NCBI RefSeq assembly: GCF_027587175.1
Contig: NZ_JAPCID010000008.1
Span: forward strand, 1-64,000
Reading direction: 5' to 3'
Source: Solirubrobacter deserti
GTDB lineage: Bacteria; Actinomycetota; Thermoleophilia; Solirubrobacterales; Solirubrobacteraceae
Length of the DNA stretch: 64,000 bases
Made by a program: the position numbers and the translations under genes. Shown in pieces: positions 1-7,071 of the stretch. Position 1 is the first letter of the stretch, and each line of letters starts with the position of its first letter. The notes under the pieces are model-generated. The model made no database searches. It saw only the letters and a list, made by a program, of their open reading frames with translations, and was not told the DNA's origin.

Positions 1-1
1 G

Positions 2-424
2 ATCGCGCTCTTCGCCGCGCTCGCGGTCGGCGGCGCCGCGGCGTACGGGGCGCTGCGGCCGAGCGGCGGCAGCGGGCGCGCCCGCGCGACGCCGACGCCC
101 ACGCCGACGCCCACGCCCGTCGCCACGGTTGAGCCCGCCGACGTGACGGTCGCCGTCCTGAACGGCACGACCGTGCCCGGGCTCGCCGCCGCGCTCAGCG
201 GCGAGCTCGCCGCCGCCGGCTTCACCGAAGGCGGCATTGACACGTTCTCCGACCAGCAGCGCACCACTTCAGTCGTGCAGTACGCGCCCGGCCATCGAGC
301 GGAGGCCGAGGCGGTCGGGCGCACGCTCGGGATCAGCCGGCGCGAACCGGTCGGCGCCGACGGCCGTGCGCTCGCGCCCGGGGCGCCGGTGATCGTCATC
401 GCCGGCATCGACCAGGCGCCGTAG
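2..424 (+). CDS. LytR_C-domain membrane protein, 5' end cut by window edge
   Basis: The open frame enters from the left edge, so the start is missing; 140 residues are visible. They begin with a hydrophobic segment ending in VGGAAAYGAL, likely the end of a transmembrane helix. A Pro-Thr linker (TPTPTPTPTPV) follows, then a compact domain starting VTVAVLNGTTVPGLA, which is the typical opening of the LytR C-terminal domain (PF13399). Such domains are extracytoplasmic and are often attached to, or encoded near, LytR-CpsA-Psr ligases that attach polymers to the wall. No catalytic LCP domain is visible here, so a role in wall-polymer attachment is only inferred. Confidence 0.75.
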   Translation: MALFAALAVGGAAAYGALRPSGGSGRARATPTPTPTPTPVATVEPADVTVAVLNGTTVPGLAAALSGELAAAGFTEGGIDTFSDQQRTTSVVQYAPGHRAEAEAVGRTLGISRREPVGADGRALAPGAPVIVIAGIDQAP

Positions 425-427
425 CGC

Positions 428-449
428 GTATCGCCCGCGTATCGAAATC
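428..449 (+). promoter_or_regulatory. Candidate OmpR-type operator upstream of the dioxygenase gene
   Basis: Direct repeat GTATCG-N5-GTATCG with an 11-base period, followed by AAATC. A near-identical block lies at 3068-3089, in front of the response-regulator gene. An 11-base half-site period is typical of OmpR/PhoB-family dimers. It sits 34 bases upstream of the GTG at 483. Confidence 0.5.
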
Positions 450-482
450 GGCATACGCGACGGCAACGCCGAGGACGTTTGA

Positions 483-1271
483 GTGCAGGCCATGACCTCC
501 CTCAACTCGGCGGTGGCGACGACGGTGGCGAACGAAGGCTGGGCCGTGGTCGGTCAGCTCGACCGGCCGCTGGCCCGCAGGCTGCTGCACGCAGTCGACG
601 AAGTCGCCGCTCGCACCTCCGACACACCGCAGCCGCTGCACCTGCTGTCCGGCCTGGCGCAGCATCCCGACCTGGCCGCCATCGTGGACTGGCCGCCGCT
701 GCTGGCGCTCGCGGTGGAGCTGCTCTCACCGAACGTGTACGTCAACCACTCGCACCTCGACGTGCATCCGCCGCACGCGCCCACGGGCGCGCACCGCTGG
801 CATCGTGACAACGGCCTGATGGGCCGCGACATGCGGCTGCTGTGGCGCGACCAGCCGCGCGTCACCCTCAAGGTCGCGGTCTATCTGACCGACGTCGACT
901 CGCCCGATGACGGCGCGCTGGAGGTGGTGCCGCGCAGCCACCTGGACACGACCTCGCGCTACCCGACCGAGGACCAGCCCGACGGCGTGCCGATCCTCGG
1001 CCCCGCCGGCACGGTCGCGGTGTTCGACGCCCGGGTCTGGCACCGCCGGCGCGACAACCTCGGCGAGCGCGTCCGCCGCGCGCTGTTCATGGCCTACAGC
1101 TACCGCTGGCTGACCTCGCGCGACACGCCGTTCGAGGACGTGCCGGAGTGGGCGAACCTGCCCCGCATCCGCCGCCAGCTGCTGGGGGACAAGACGGTCG
1201 ACCCGTTCTACTGGGCCTCGGGCGAGCTCCCGCTCGATCCCCGCTCCTCGGACTTCCAGGAGGCGGCGTGA
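483..1271 (+). CDS. Phytanoyl-CoA dioxygenase (PhyH) family oxygenase
   Basis: 262-residue cupin-fold Fe(II)/2-oxoglutarate-type oxygenase. The metal-binding HxD motif is visible at H107/D109 (WHRDNG), with the distal His at H187 (VWHRRRDN) and a following Arg that could bind the 2-oxoglutarate carboxylate. The GTG start is preferred because a GAGGA Shine-Dalgarno lies 7 bases upstream (471-475); the in-frame ATG at 492 is too far from it. The family hydroxylates varied substrates, and nothing here fixes the substrate. A candidate OmpR-type operator upstream links it to the neighbouring two-component system. Its last 64 bases overlap the convergent histidine-kinase gene. Confidence 0.8.
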   Translation: MQAMTSLNSAVATTVANEGWAVVGQLDRPLARRLLHAVDEVAARTSDTPQPLHLLSGLAQHPDLAAIVDWPPLLALAVELLSPNVYVNHSHLDVHPPHAPTGAHRWHRDNGLMGRDMRLLWRDQPRVTLKVAVYLTDVDSPDDGALEVVPRSHLDTTSRYPTEDQPDGVPILGPAGTVAVFDARVWHRRRDNLGERVRRALFMAYSYRWLTSRDTPFEDVPEWANLPRIRRQLLGDKTVDPFYWASGELPLDPRSSDFQEAA

Positions 1272-2371
1272 CCGCCGCGCGGCAGTGACACGCTGACGAC
1301 GAGGCCGCCGCCGGACCGGGGCGCGAGCTCGAGCGCCCCGTCGTGGGCGCGGACGATGCTCTGCACGATGGCCAGCCCGAGCCCGACGCCCGCGTGCTCG
1401 TCGGTGCGGATGCGCTCGGTACCGCGCTGGAACGGCTCGGTGAGCGTCGCGACCAGCCCGGGCGGGAGCGGGTGGCCCGTGTTCTCCACGCGCAGCACGC
1501 TCGCGTCCGCCCGCGCCTCGGTGTGCACCGTCACCGTGCCGCGCGAGGCGAGGTTGTGGACGATCGCGTTCTGGACCAGGTTCGTCACCATCCGCGCCAG
1601 CAGCGCCGTGGAGCCGACCGTCTGTGCCTTCTCACCGGTGACCTCGAGCGTGATCGCGCGCGCCTCGGCCAGGGCCAGCAGCGTCTCGGCCGCCTCTTCG
1701 GCGAGCAGGGAGAGATCGACCGCCTCGCGGGTGAAGTTGCGGCCGTTGCCGCGGCTGAGCAGCAGCAGCGCCTCGGTGACCTCGATCGCCCGCGTGTTGA
1801 CCGTGTGCAGGCGCTCGATCAGCTCGCGCTGGTCGCGCGTCGGGTCGCTGCGGGCGACGTCGAGCAGCGTCTGCGAGATGGCCAGCGGCGTGCGCAGCTC
1901 GTGCGAGGCGTTCGCGGCGAACCGCCGCTGCTCGTCGACGTGCGACTCGAGCTGCTCGAGCATCGTGTCGAAGACGTCCGCAAGCTCGCGGAACTCGTCC
2001 TTCGGGCCTTCCAGCCGGACCCGGTGCGACAGCGACCCGCGCGCCGCCAGCCGAGCCGCGTCGCCGATCCGCGTCAGCGGCGCGAGCATCCGGCCGGCGA
2101 GCAGCCACCCGCCCGCGAGCCCGAGCACGAGCAGGAACCCGAGCGCGAGCGCCGCCTTGGGCGCGAACGCCTCCTGCAGGTCCGAGCGGCTGGGCGTGAA
2201 CCACCGGGGCGCGCGGAACCCGTCGCCGCCCGATATGGGCGCGGTCTCGGGCACGTAGCGCAGCAGGAACACCCACACGACGGCCAGCAGCAGCGTGCCG
2301 GAGACGACGATCACCCCGGCGTAGCTGAGCGTGAGCTTCAGCCGAGCGCTGAGCCCGGCGCGCCTAGGCAT
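1208..2371 (-). CDS. HAMP-domain sensor histidine kinase
   Basis: 387 residues in classic order: TM1 about 15-38, a short extracytoplasmic loop of only about 35 residues, TM2 about 74-93, HAMP about 94-146, a HisKA dimerisation helix with phospho-acceptor H157 (NASHELRTPLA), then the HATPase domain with N-box (NLVQNAIVHN, N268) and glycine box (GVGLGLAIV, about 328). It overlaps the upstream regulator gene by 8 bases, so the two are co-translated as one two-component system. The tiny sensor loop suggests membrane or envelope sensing rather than a large ligand. The C-terminal 20 or so residues are Ser/Glu-rich and lie opposite the dioxygenase gene. Confidence 0.92.
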   Translation of the reverse strand: MPRRAGLSARLKLTLSYAGVIVVSGTLLLAVVWVFLLRYVPETAPISGGDGFRAPRWFTPSRSDLQEAFAPKAALALGFLLVLGLAGGWLLAGRMLAPLTRIGDAARLAARGSLSHRVRLEGPKDEFRELADVFDTMLEQLESHVDEQRRFAANASHELRTPLAISQTLLDVARSDPTRDQRELIERLHTVNTRAIEVTEALLLLSRGNGRNFTREAVDLSLLAEEAAETLLALAEARAITLEVTGEKAQTVGSTALLARMVTNLVQNAIVHNLASRGTVTVHTEARADASVLRVENTGHPLPPGLVATLTEPFQRGTERIRTDEHAGVGLGLAIVQSIVRAHDGALELAPRSGGGLVVSVSLPRGGHAASWKSEERGSSGSSPEAQ

Positions 2372-3044
2372 CGGGGCTGGCGGCGCCCGTGTCGATGCGG
2401 TAGCCGACGCCGGGCACCGTGGCGATCAGCCACGGCTCGCCCAGGCGCTTGCGCAGGGCGGAGACGGTGATGCGGACGGCGTTGGTGAACGGGTTCGCGT
2501 TCTCGTCCCACGCCCGCTCGAGCAGCTCCTCGGCACTGACGACCCCGCCCTCCGCGGCGACGAGCACCTCCAGCACGGCGAACTGCTTGCGGGTGAGCGC
2601 CACATAGCGCCCGTCGCGGAAGACCTCGCGCCGGAACGGGTCCAGCCGCAGACCCGCGATCTCGCGCACCGGGGGCCGGGCGTGCGCGCGGCGGCGGTCG
2701 AGCGCACGCAGGCGCAGGACCAGCTCACGCAGCTCGAACGGCTTGGTCAGGTAGTCGTCGGCGCCGAGCTCGAACCCGGTCACCTTGTCGTCGAGCCGGT
2801 CGGCCGCGGTGAGCATCAGGATCGGGATGCCGCTGCCGGACGCGACGATCCGCCGCGCGATCTCGTCCCCGGACGGGCCGGGGATGTCACGGTCGAGCAC
2901 CGCGAGGTCGTACGAGTTGATGCTGAGCAGTTCGAGCGCGGCGTTGCCGTCGCCGGCGATGTCGGCGGCGATCGCCTCCAGCCGCAGGCCGTCACGGACG
3001 GCTTCAGCCAGATACGGCTCGTCCTCGACGATCAGCACGCGCAC
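2364..3044 (-). CDS. OmpR-family response regulator
   Basis: 226 residues: a receiver domain with acidic cluster E7-D8, phospho-acceptor D51 and a conserved Lys in YLTKPFE, followed by a winged-helix DNA-binding domain containing VTISALRKRLG-like recognition elements. The start is GTG at 3044, placed 6 bases after a TAGGCT -10 element, so the message is probably leaderless. It is paired with the overlapping histidine kinase. The direct-repeat block at 3068-3089 overlaps the -35 position of its own promoter, so autoregulation is likely; the same block stands before the dioxygenase gene. Confidence 0.93.
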   Translation of the reverse strand: MRVLIVEDEPYLAEAVRDGLRLEAIAADIAGDGNAALELLSINSYDLAVLDRDIPGPSGDEIARRIVASGSGIPILMLTAADRLDDKVTGFELGADDYLTKPFELRELVLRLRALDRRRAHARPPVREIAGLRLDPFRREVFRDGRYVALTRKQFAVLEVLVAAEGGVVSAEELLERAWDENANPFTNAVRITVSALRKRLGEPWLIATVPGVGYRIDTGAASPDA

Positions 3045-3050
3045 ACCCGA

Positions 3051-3056
3051 AGCCTA
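3051..3056 (-). promoter_or_regulatory. -10 element (TAGGCT) of the response-regulator gene
   Basis: TAGGCT is followed by 6 bases and then the GTG start at 3044, which fits a leaderless transcript. The direct-repeat operator at 3068-3089 covers the expected -35 zone. Confidence 0.55.
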
Positions 3057-3067
3057 GGCAGGCCGGC

Positions 3068-3089
3068 ATATCGCCGGCGTATGGAAATC
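3068..3089. promoter_or_regulatory. Candidate OmpR-type operator of the two-component operon
   Basis: Read on the plus strand it is ATATCG-N5-GTATGG followed by AAATC. Over 21 aligned bases it matches 429-449 at 19 positions. Relative to its own gene the orientation is reversed compared with the copy before the dioxygenase. Confidence 0.5.
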
Positions 3090-3525
3090 AGCGGCCCTTG
3101 GTACGGGTGCGCCGCTCGCGCCAGACGATCTCCGTCCAGCGCTCGCCGTCCCAGTAGCGACGCACGCCCTCCTGGTCCTTGTACCACCCGGGCTCGCCGC
3201 TGTCGGGCGGCGGAGGCGGCGGCGGATGGTCGACCAGCGCGGCCTCGTGGGCGGCCGGCGCCGCCTCCTCCGGCTCGCTCTCGGCGTGCGCGGTGAACTC
3301 CGTCGTGGTGGACGGCTCGCTCGGCTCCGCAGCCGCCGGCGGCTTGCGCGGCGGCTTCCACCAGCCGCTCACGAGCACCCCGACCAGGCCGCCGAGCCCG
3401 AGGCCGGCCAGGCCGAGCGAGGCCGCGACGCCGACCTCGTCCGGCGCCTCCCGGTTGCCGAAGTACACGCCGCCCGCCGCGCCGAGCAACGCGATCGTCG
3501 CGATCACCAGCCACTGCCACCTCAC
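3088..3525 (-). CDS. DUF2510-containing membrane protein
   Basis: 145 residues from GTG at 3525 (a GAGGA lies about 11 bases upstream; a longer open frame reaches 3612 but its first 29 residues look non-coding). Two hydrophobic segments at the N-terminus (WLVIATIALLGAAGGVYF and LGLAGLGLGGLVGVLVSGWW) are followed by an acidic, proline-rich linker with a run of seven prolines. The C-terminal DUF2510 module is marked by PGWYKDQEGVRRYWDGERW. DUF2510 is common in actinobacterial membrane proteins and has no established function. The 3' end abuts the candidate operator at 3068-3089. Confidence 0.75.
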   Translation of the reverse strand: MRWQWLVIATIALLGAAGGVYFGNREAPDEVGVAASLGLAGLGLGGLVGVLVSGWWKPPRKPPAAAEPSEPSTTTEFTAHAESEPEEAAPAAHEAALVDHPPPPPPPDSGEPGWYKDQEGVRRYWDGERWTEIVWRERRTRTKGR

Positions 3526-3741
3526 GCCCGCACCCGTCCTCGCATCCGCTGGTCCTGGGTCGAGTATGCCCTGCCGACCCCCGCACCGGACCGCGTGGGT
3601 GATCCGGTTCACCCCCGCGGGCGATAGGACAGGCGCCGGGCGATCGGCAAGGTAGGTCCCACAGAGGCTGACCCCCTCGCTGAACCGAAGGCCCCCGGGC
3701 AGTCCTTACCTCCCCCCGACACCCGCCGGCCCTGCAGCACC

Positions 3742-3768
3742 GCCGCCGCGCCTGACCAGCGCGGCGGC
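3742..3768. terminator. Perfect 9-bp hairpin, likely terminator
   Basis: Arms GCCGCCGCG and CGCGGCGGC flank a 9-base loop, 9 bases beyond the stop of the SpoIIAA-like gene. On the plus strand it is followed by a pyrimidine-rich CTCTCTTCCTC. The rest of 3526-3777 shows no convincing open frame. Confidence 0.5.
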
Positions 3769-3777
3769 CTCTCTTCC

Positions 3778-4152
3778 TCAGACGCCCGCGAGCCACGCCT
3801 CCGCGGCGGCGCGCTGCTCGCCCGTGAACACGCGCACCTCGCCCGGCACGAGCCACCCGAACAGCGAGAGGCTGCGGCGGACCCAGTCGATGTCGCTCAC
3901 CACGGCGATCGCGATCGCGATCGAGCGCTGCCCGGAGCCGAGCCTCGCGGCCGCTTTGAGCTCGGTCACGAGCCCGGCCGATTCCAGCCCGTGGAAGTCC
4001 TCGATCACGGCCAGCGCGCGCAGGTCCTCGCCGCGCTCGATCCGCGCGGCGATCGGCGGGAGCAGGACGTCCTGGTAGTCGGCGCGCGTGAGCCGCTCGG
4101 AGATGACGAACGCCAGGATGCCCGGCGCGCCGGCGTCGGCGACGGTGACCAT
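3778..4152 (-). CDS. SpoIIAA-like (STAS-fold) protein
   Basis: 124 residues matching the SpoIIAA-like family (PF11964) in length and pattern: a strand around GILAFVISERLTRADY, then an acidic stretch after conserved arginines (IERGEDLRALAVIEDFHGLE), and a WVRRSLSLFGWLVPGEVRVF segment ending in a C-terminal helix (AAAEAWL). The family is structurally related to anti-sigma-factor antagonists but lacks a clear phospho-Ser motif here, and its cellular role is unknown. The promoter lies back-to-back with that of rpiA, with overlapping -10 elements. Confidence 0.75.
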   Translation of the reverse strand: MVTVADAGAPGILAFVISERLTRADYQDVLLPPIAARIERGEDLRALAVIEDFHGLESAGLVTELKAAARLGSGQRSIAIAIAVVSDIDWVRRSLSLFGWLVPGEVRVFTGEQRAAAEAWLAGV

Positions 4153-4158
4153 GCCCAG

Positions 4159-4168
4159 ACCCTAGAGT
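4159..4168. promoter_or_regulatory. Divergent overlapping -10 elements for the SpoIIAA-like gene and rpiA
   Basis: On the minus strand TAGGGT (4164-4159) is 6 bases from ATG 4152. On the plus strand TAGAGT (4163-4168) is 8 bases from GTG 4177. The two hexamers share a TA, so RNA polymerase can probably open only one direction at a time. Confidence 0.5.
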
Positions 4169-4176
4169 GGGCGACG

Positions 4177-4818
4177 GTGACGCTGGGTGAGACGGAACGA
4201 CACGCGGCCGCCGCGCACGCGGCCGGCCTGGTGGAGGGCGGGATGCGCGTCGGGCTCGGCACGGGCTCCACGGTCGCGCCGCTGATCCCGCTGCTCGCGG
4301 CCACGGGGCTGCGGCTGCGGTGCGTCGCGACCTCGGAGGCGACGGCGCGCGCGGCGGCGGCCGCCGGGCTCGTCGTCAAGCCGTTCGACACGCTGACCGA
4401 GCTGGACATCGCGATCGACGGCGCGGACCAGATCGCGCCCGGGCCGTGGCTGATCAAGGGCGGTGGCCGCGCGCACACGCGCGAGAAGATCGTCGCGGCG
4501 GCGGCACGGCGGTTCGTGGTGATCGCCTCGCACGAGAAGCCCGTGCCGCGGCTCACGGCGCCCGTCCCGCTGGAGCTGCACCCGTTCGGGCTGGCCTCCA
4601 CGCTCGCCCGCCTTCAATACGCCGTCCCGCGCGGCGGCGCGGCCAGCCCGGACGGCGGCGTGATCGCCGACTGGACGGGGCCCGTGGACGACCCCGCCGC
4701 GCTGGCTCAGCGGCTGGACGCCGAGCCCGGCCTGATCGCCCACGGCCTGTTCGCGCCGAGCCTGGTCACCGACGTCGTCGTCGCCACCGGCCGGGAAGTC
4801 GAGCACACCCGCCGCTGA
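4177..4818 (+). CDS. rpiA: Ribose-5-phosphate isomerase A
   Basis: 213-residue enzyme interconverting ribose-5-phosphate and ribulose-5-phosphate in the pentose phosphate pathway. The family landmarks are present: VGLGTGST near the N-terminus (phosphate binding), TSEATARAA, the DGADQI acid pair, and KGGGRAHTREK carrying the catalytic Lys and Glu. The usual DGADE reads DGADQ, and KGGGGAxxREK reads KGGGRAHTREK; both are conservative departures. GTG 4177 is chosen because the protein homology begins there and a TAGAGT -10 lies 8 bases upstream. The stop codon abuts the stop codon of the convergent reductase-like gene. Confidence 0.9.
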   Translation: MTLGETERHAAAAHAAGLVEGGMRVGLGTGSTVAPLIPLLAATGLRLRCVATSEATARAAAAAGLVVKPFDTLTELDIAIDGADQIAPGPWLIKGGGRAHTREKIVAAAARRFVVIASHEKPVPRLTAPVPLELHPFGLASTLARLQYAVPRGGAASPDGGVIADWTGPVDDPAALAQRLDAEPGLIAHGLFAPSLVTDVVVATGREVEHTRR

Positions 4819-5394
4819 TCACGCGCCGGGCGGGCCGTCCAGCACCGTCGGCACGTACTCGAGCAACTGCAGGCGGCCGTCGAACAGGCGGCTGTCGGCC
4901 AGCTCCAGCGCCACGTCGGGGAGGCCGTCGAAGATGCGGTGGCTGCCGGTGACGCCGGTGATGACCGGGAACACGACGACGCGGTAGCGGTCGACCAGGC
5001 CCGCCGCGAGCAGCGCCCGGCAGAGCGTGACGCTGCCGAGCGTGCGCAGCGGCCGCGACTCGCGCGCCTTCAGTCCCCGCACGGCCTCGACCGCGTCCCC
5101 GTCGATCAGCTCCGTGTTGGCCCAGTCGAGCGGCGCCTTCAGCGTCGAGGAGAACACGACCTTGGGCATCGCGGTCATCGCGACCATGCCCGGATCGTCG
5201 GCCATGTCGGCGGCGAACCCGGACATCAGCCGGTAGGTGTTGGCGCCCATCAGCGTGACGTGCTGCTTCTCGGCGTCGGAGTCGATGAACGCGAGGTACT
5301 CCGGCCCTTCCATGCCCCAGAACCCGGGCCAGCCCTCGGCGCCGGCGTAGCCGTCGAGCGAGATGATGAAGTCGACCATCAGGGTGGTGGACAT
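4819..5394 (-). CDS. Dihydrofolate reductase / RibD C-terminal family protein
   Basis: 191 residues with the DHFR-like fold seen in RibD reductase domains: MVDFIISLDGYAG at the N-terminus, VTLMGANTYRLMSGF, KVVFSSTL, and LRTLGSVTLCRALLAAGLVDRYRVVVFPVITG near the end. Members use NADPH on varied pteridine- or riboflavin-precursor-like substrates, but most stand-alone actinobacterial members lack a proven reaction. ATG 5394 is chosen by homology; upstream residues in the open frame are non-coding. It starts one base after the stop of a small DUF1905-like gene, so the two form an operon. Confidence 0.82.
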   Translation of the reverse strand: MSTTLMVDFIISLDGYAGAEGWPGFWGMEGPEYLAFIDSDAEKQHVTLMGANTYRLMSGFAADMADDPGMVAMTAMPKVVFSSTLKAPLDWANTELIDGDAVEAVRGLKARESRPLRTLGSVTLCRALLAAGLVDRYRVVVFPVITGVTGSHRIFDGLPDVALELADSRLFDGRLQLLEYVPTVLDGPPGA

Positions 5395-5395
5395 G

Positions 5396-5545
5396 TCAGC
5401 CGATCCGCTCGTCGATGCGCACGTGGACGCTGTCGCCCGCCTGCTTGCCGATCGACTTGCGCAGCTGCGCGCGCACCGGCAGCCGGTGCGTCCACGCGCC
5501 TGGGTTGTCGCCCTTGCTGAGCCGGGCGTCGAACTCTTTCGCCAT
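5396..5545 (-). CDS. Short DUF1905-like protein, possibly internally deleted
   Basis: 49 residues. The first third (KEFDARLSKGDNPGAW) resembles the start of DUF1905 proteins, and the remainder (LPVRAQLRKSIGKQAGDSV) resembles their C-terminal half. The middle of the usual domain, about 40 residues, seems absent. DUF1905 proteins have no assigned function and are often encoded beside DHFR-fold or YdeI-type genes, which agrees with the downstream neighbour one base away. It could be a natural mini-version or a deletion remnant; the intact operon spacing favours continued translation. Confidence 0.55.
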   Translation of the reverse strand: MAKEFDARLSKGDNPGAWTHRLPVRAQLRKSIGKQAGDSVHVRIDERIG

Positions 5546-5597
5546 GCCGCCAAGACTCCCACGGTCGCGAGAACTCATCGGTGGGTAGCCCGAGGTC

Positions 5598-5786
5598 ATG
5601 GACAAGGAAACCGACGCACGCTTCAAAGAGGCCGTCGAGCGCAAGAACGAGCAGGCCCAGCAGGCCGCCGACCAGAATCCCGACGCGCCGCCGTCCAGCG
5701 ATCAGAACCCCAGCCAGGACGTCAACGACCCGCGCGCCAAGAACAGCCGGCATGGCCAGGTGACGGCCGACAAGTGGAACCAGTGA
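5598..5786 (+). CDS. Small hydrophilic protein of unknown function
   Basis: 62 residues, highly charged and rich in Gln, Asn and Asp, with no hydrophobic segment (MDKETDARFKEAVERKNEQA at the start, NSRHGQVTADKWNQ at the end). The first 30 residues are predicted helical by eye and the rest look disordered. I do not recognise a family. It is followed within 5 bases by a strong hairpin, which supports it being an independent transcription unit. Confidence 0.6.
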   Translation: MDKETDARFKEAVERKNEQAQQAADQNPDAPPSSDQNPSQDVNDPRAKNSRHGQVTADKWNQ

Positions 5787-5790
5787 CGGA

Positions 5791-5813
5791 CCGCCCCGCG
5801 CGTGGCGGGGCGG
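5791..5813. terminator. Bidirectional terminator hairpin
   Basis: Perfect 9-bp stem (CCGCCCCGC / GCGGGGCGG) with a 5-base loop between the 62-residue gene and the convergent haloperoxidase-like gene. It has no T-tract, as is usual in such GC-rich genomes. Confidence 0.65.
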
Positions 5814-5823
5814 CCCAGCTCAC

Positions 5824-7071
5824 CTAGAAGTCGCGCTCGAAGTGGCGCGCGAGCCCTTCGCGGGCGACCTCGACGCCGATCTGCGCGCCGTCCTCATCCG
5901 CCTTGCGGAAGTGGATGCCGGAGAACACCCGCGCGTCGACGATCTCGTCCACGGCCTGCGCGAAGCCGCGATAGTCACGCGTGGTGCCGGACGTCGTGCT
6001 GTTCATCGTGAACCGCGCGCGGTGCCCGAACACCCGCTCCAGCGAGACCGCCATGGCGGCGCCGAGCGAGGACAGCCCGGAAGGGTGCTCCGGGTAGGCG
6101 GGCGTGTTGATCAGCGGCAGCCAGCCGGCGTCCGGCTCGGTCATGGCGTTGCCGTCGTCGGCCGCGCCGCGGATGGCCGTGATCGGCCGCCAAAACGTGT
6201 ACTTGGCCTTCCCGTTCCAGGTCGCGATCGCGGTGTCGGCGGCGGTCATGTACAGCATCGCGAACATACGCGCGGTGTCCACGTCACGCAGCCGGCGCTC
6301 GGCCGCGAGCACGCGCGCGGCGCGCGTGAACGGCTGCGGCCCCTCGGCCCAGAAGCGCGCCTGATCGGTCTGGTCGGCCGTGCGCACGGTCGAGTCGAGC
6401 GCGCCGACGGCCTTGACCTCGGCGAGCTCGCGCGCGTAGGCGCGGCTCGTGAGCGGGTGCGGCGCCGAGCGCGCGAACCGCTTCGGGTCCTCGACCAGGA
6501 ACGGCCGCACGTCCTTGACCCACGCGCCCGGATCGTTGCCGAACGCGGGCAGCACCGGCCGCCACTGCCCGACCGGCCACGGGTCCGAGGACGACGCTGG
6601 CGCCGGGAAGCGGTACGTGCCGTAGCGGCCGTCGCCGTCGCGGTCCTGCAGCATCGCCGCCGCCGCGATCGCGCCGACACGCGCGCCGCCGTCCCGCGCC
6701 GGGCCGGCCGGGATCGCGCCCATCGACGCCTCGTACTGCGCGCCGAGCGTCGGGGCCTGGGCGGGCACCAGGGCCAGCAGCACCTTGTACGCGGCCGTGG
6801 CCGCCGCGGCGTCGCGCGAGTACCAGTCCCGCGCGCGGACGTCGACGACGTACGGCTCGTAGCGGCCGTCGATCGAGTTGACGGCGTCGAAGACGGCGCC
6901 GTGGACCATCGAGAGGTGCACGGTCGAGACGGTGGGGGACTGGGCCGCGGTCCCGACCAGGGCCGAGACGGCGTTGACGTTCCAGTCCGTGACCGTGTCG
7001 GCGCGCGCCGCCTCCGAGATGGCGAGGGCGGCGATCACCGCCATGCAGAACGCCAGCATGGCGCGCTTCAC
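5824..7071 (-). CDS. Secreted vanadium-dependent haloperoxidase / PAP2-fold protein
   Basis: 415 residues beginning with a signal peptide (MKRAMLAFCMAVIAALAISEAARA). Three blocks recall the vanadate/phosphate pocket of the family: KYTFWRPITAIR (Lys and Arg), PEHPSGLSSLGAA (in place of PSGHA) and SGIHFRKADEDG (His, in place of SRxxxGxHxxxD). The middle block lacks the usual His, so halide oxidation is uncertain and a phosphatase or inactive role is possible. It overlaps the upstream methyltransferase by 4 bases (ATGA), so the two are translationally coupled. Confidence 0.8.
   Translation of the reverse strand: MKRAMLAFCMAVIAALAISEAARADTVTDWNVNAVSALVGTAAQSPTVSTVHLSMVHGAVFDAVNSIDGRYEPYVVDVRARDWYSRDAAAATAAYKVLLALVPAQAPTLGAQYEASMGAIPAGPARDGGARVGAIAAAAMLQDRDGDGRYGTYRFPAPASSSDPWPVGQWRPVLPAFGNDPGAWVKDVRPFLVEDPKRFARSAPHPLTSRAYARELAEVKAVGALDSTVRTADQTDQARFWAEGPQPFTRAARVLAAERRLRDVDTARMFAMLYMTAADTAIATWNGKAKYTFWRPITAIRGAADDGNAMTEPDAGWLPLINTPAYPEHPSGLSSLGAAMAVSLERVFGHRARFTMNSTTSGTTRDYRGFAQAVDEIVDARVFSGIHFRKADEDGAQIGVEVAREGLARHFERDF

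Noticed and set aside
1343-2470. Long open frames opposite the histidine-kinase gene
   Set aside because: The composition is Arg/Pro/Ala-rich with no domain, as expected for shadows in GC-rich DNA. The kinase motifs on the other strand are unambiguous.
3526-3777. Possible small RNA or gene in the gap before the SpoIIAA-like gene
   Set aside because: Only one terminator-like hairpin is evident. No promoter with clear elements or convincing open frame supports a gene.
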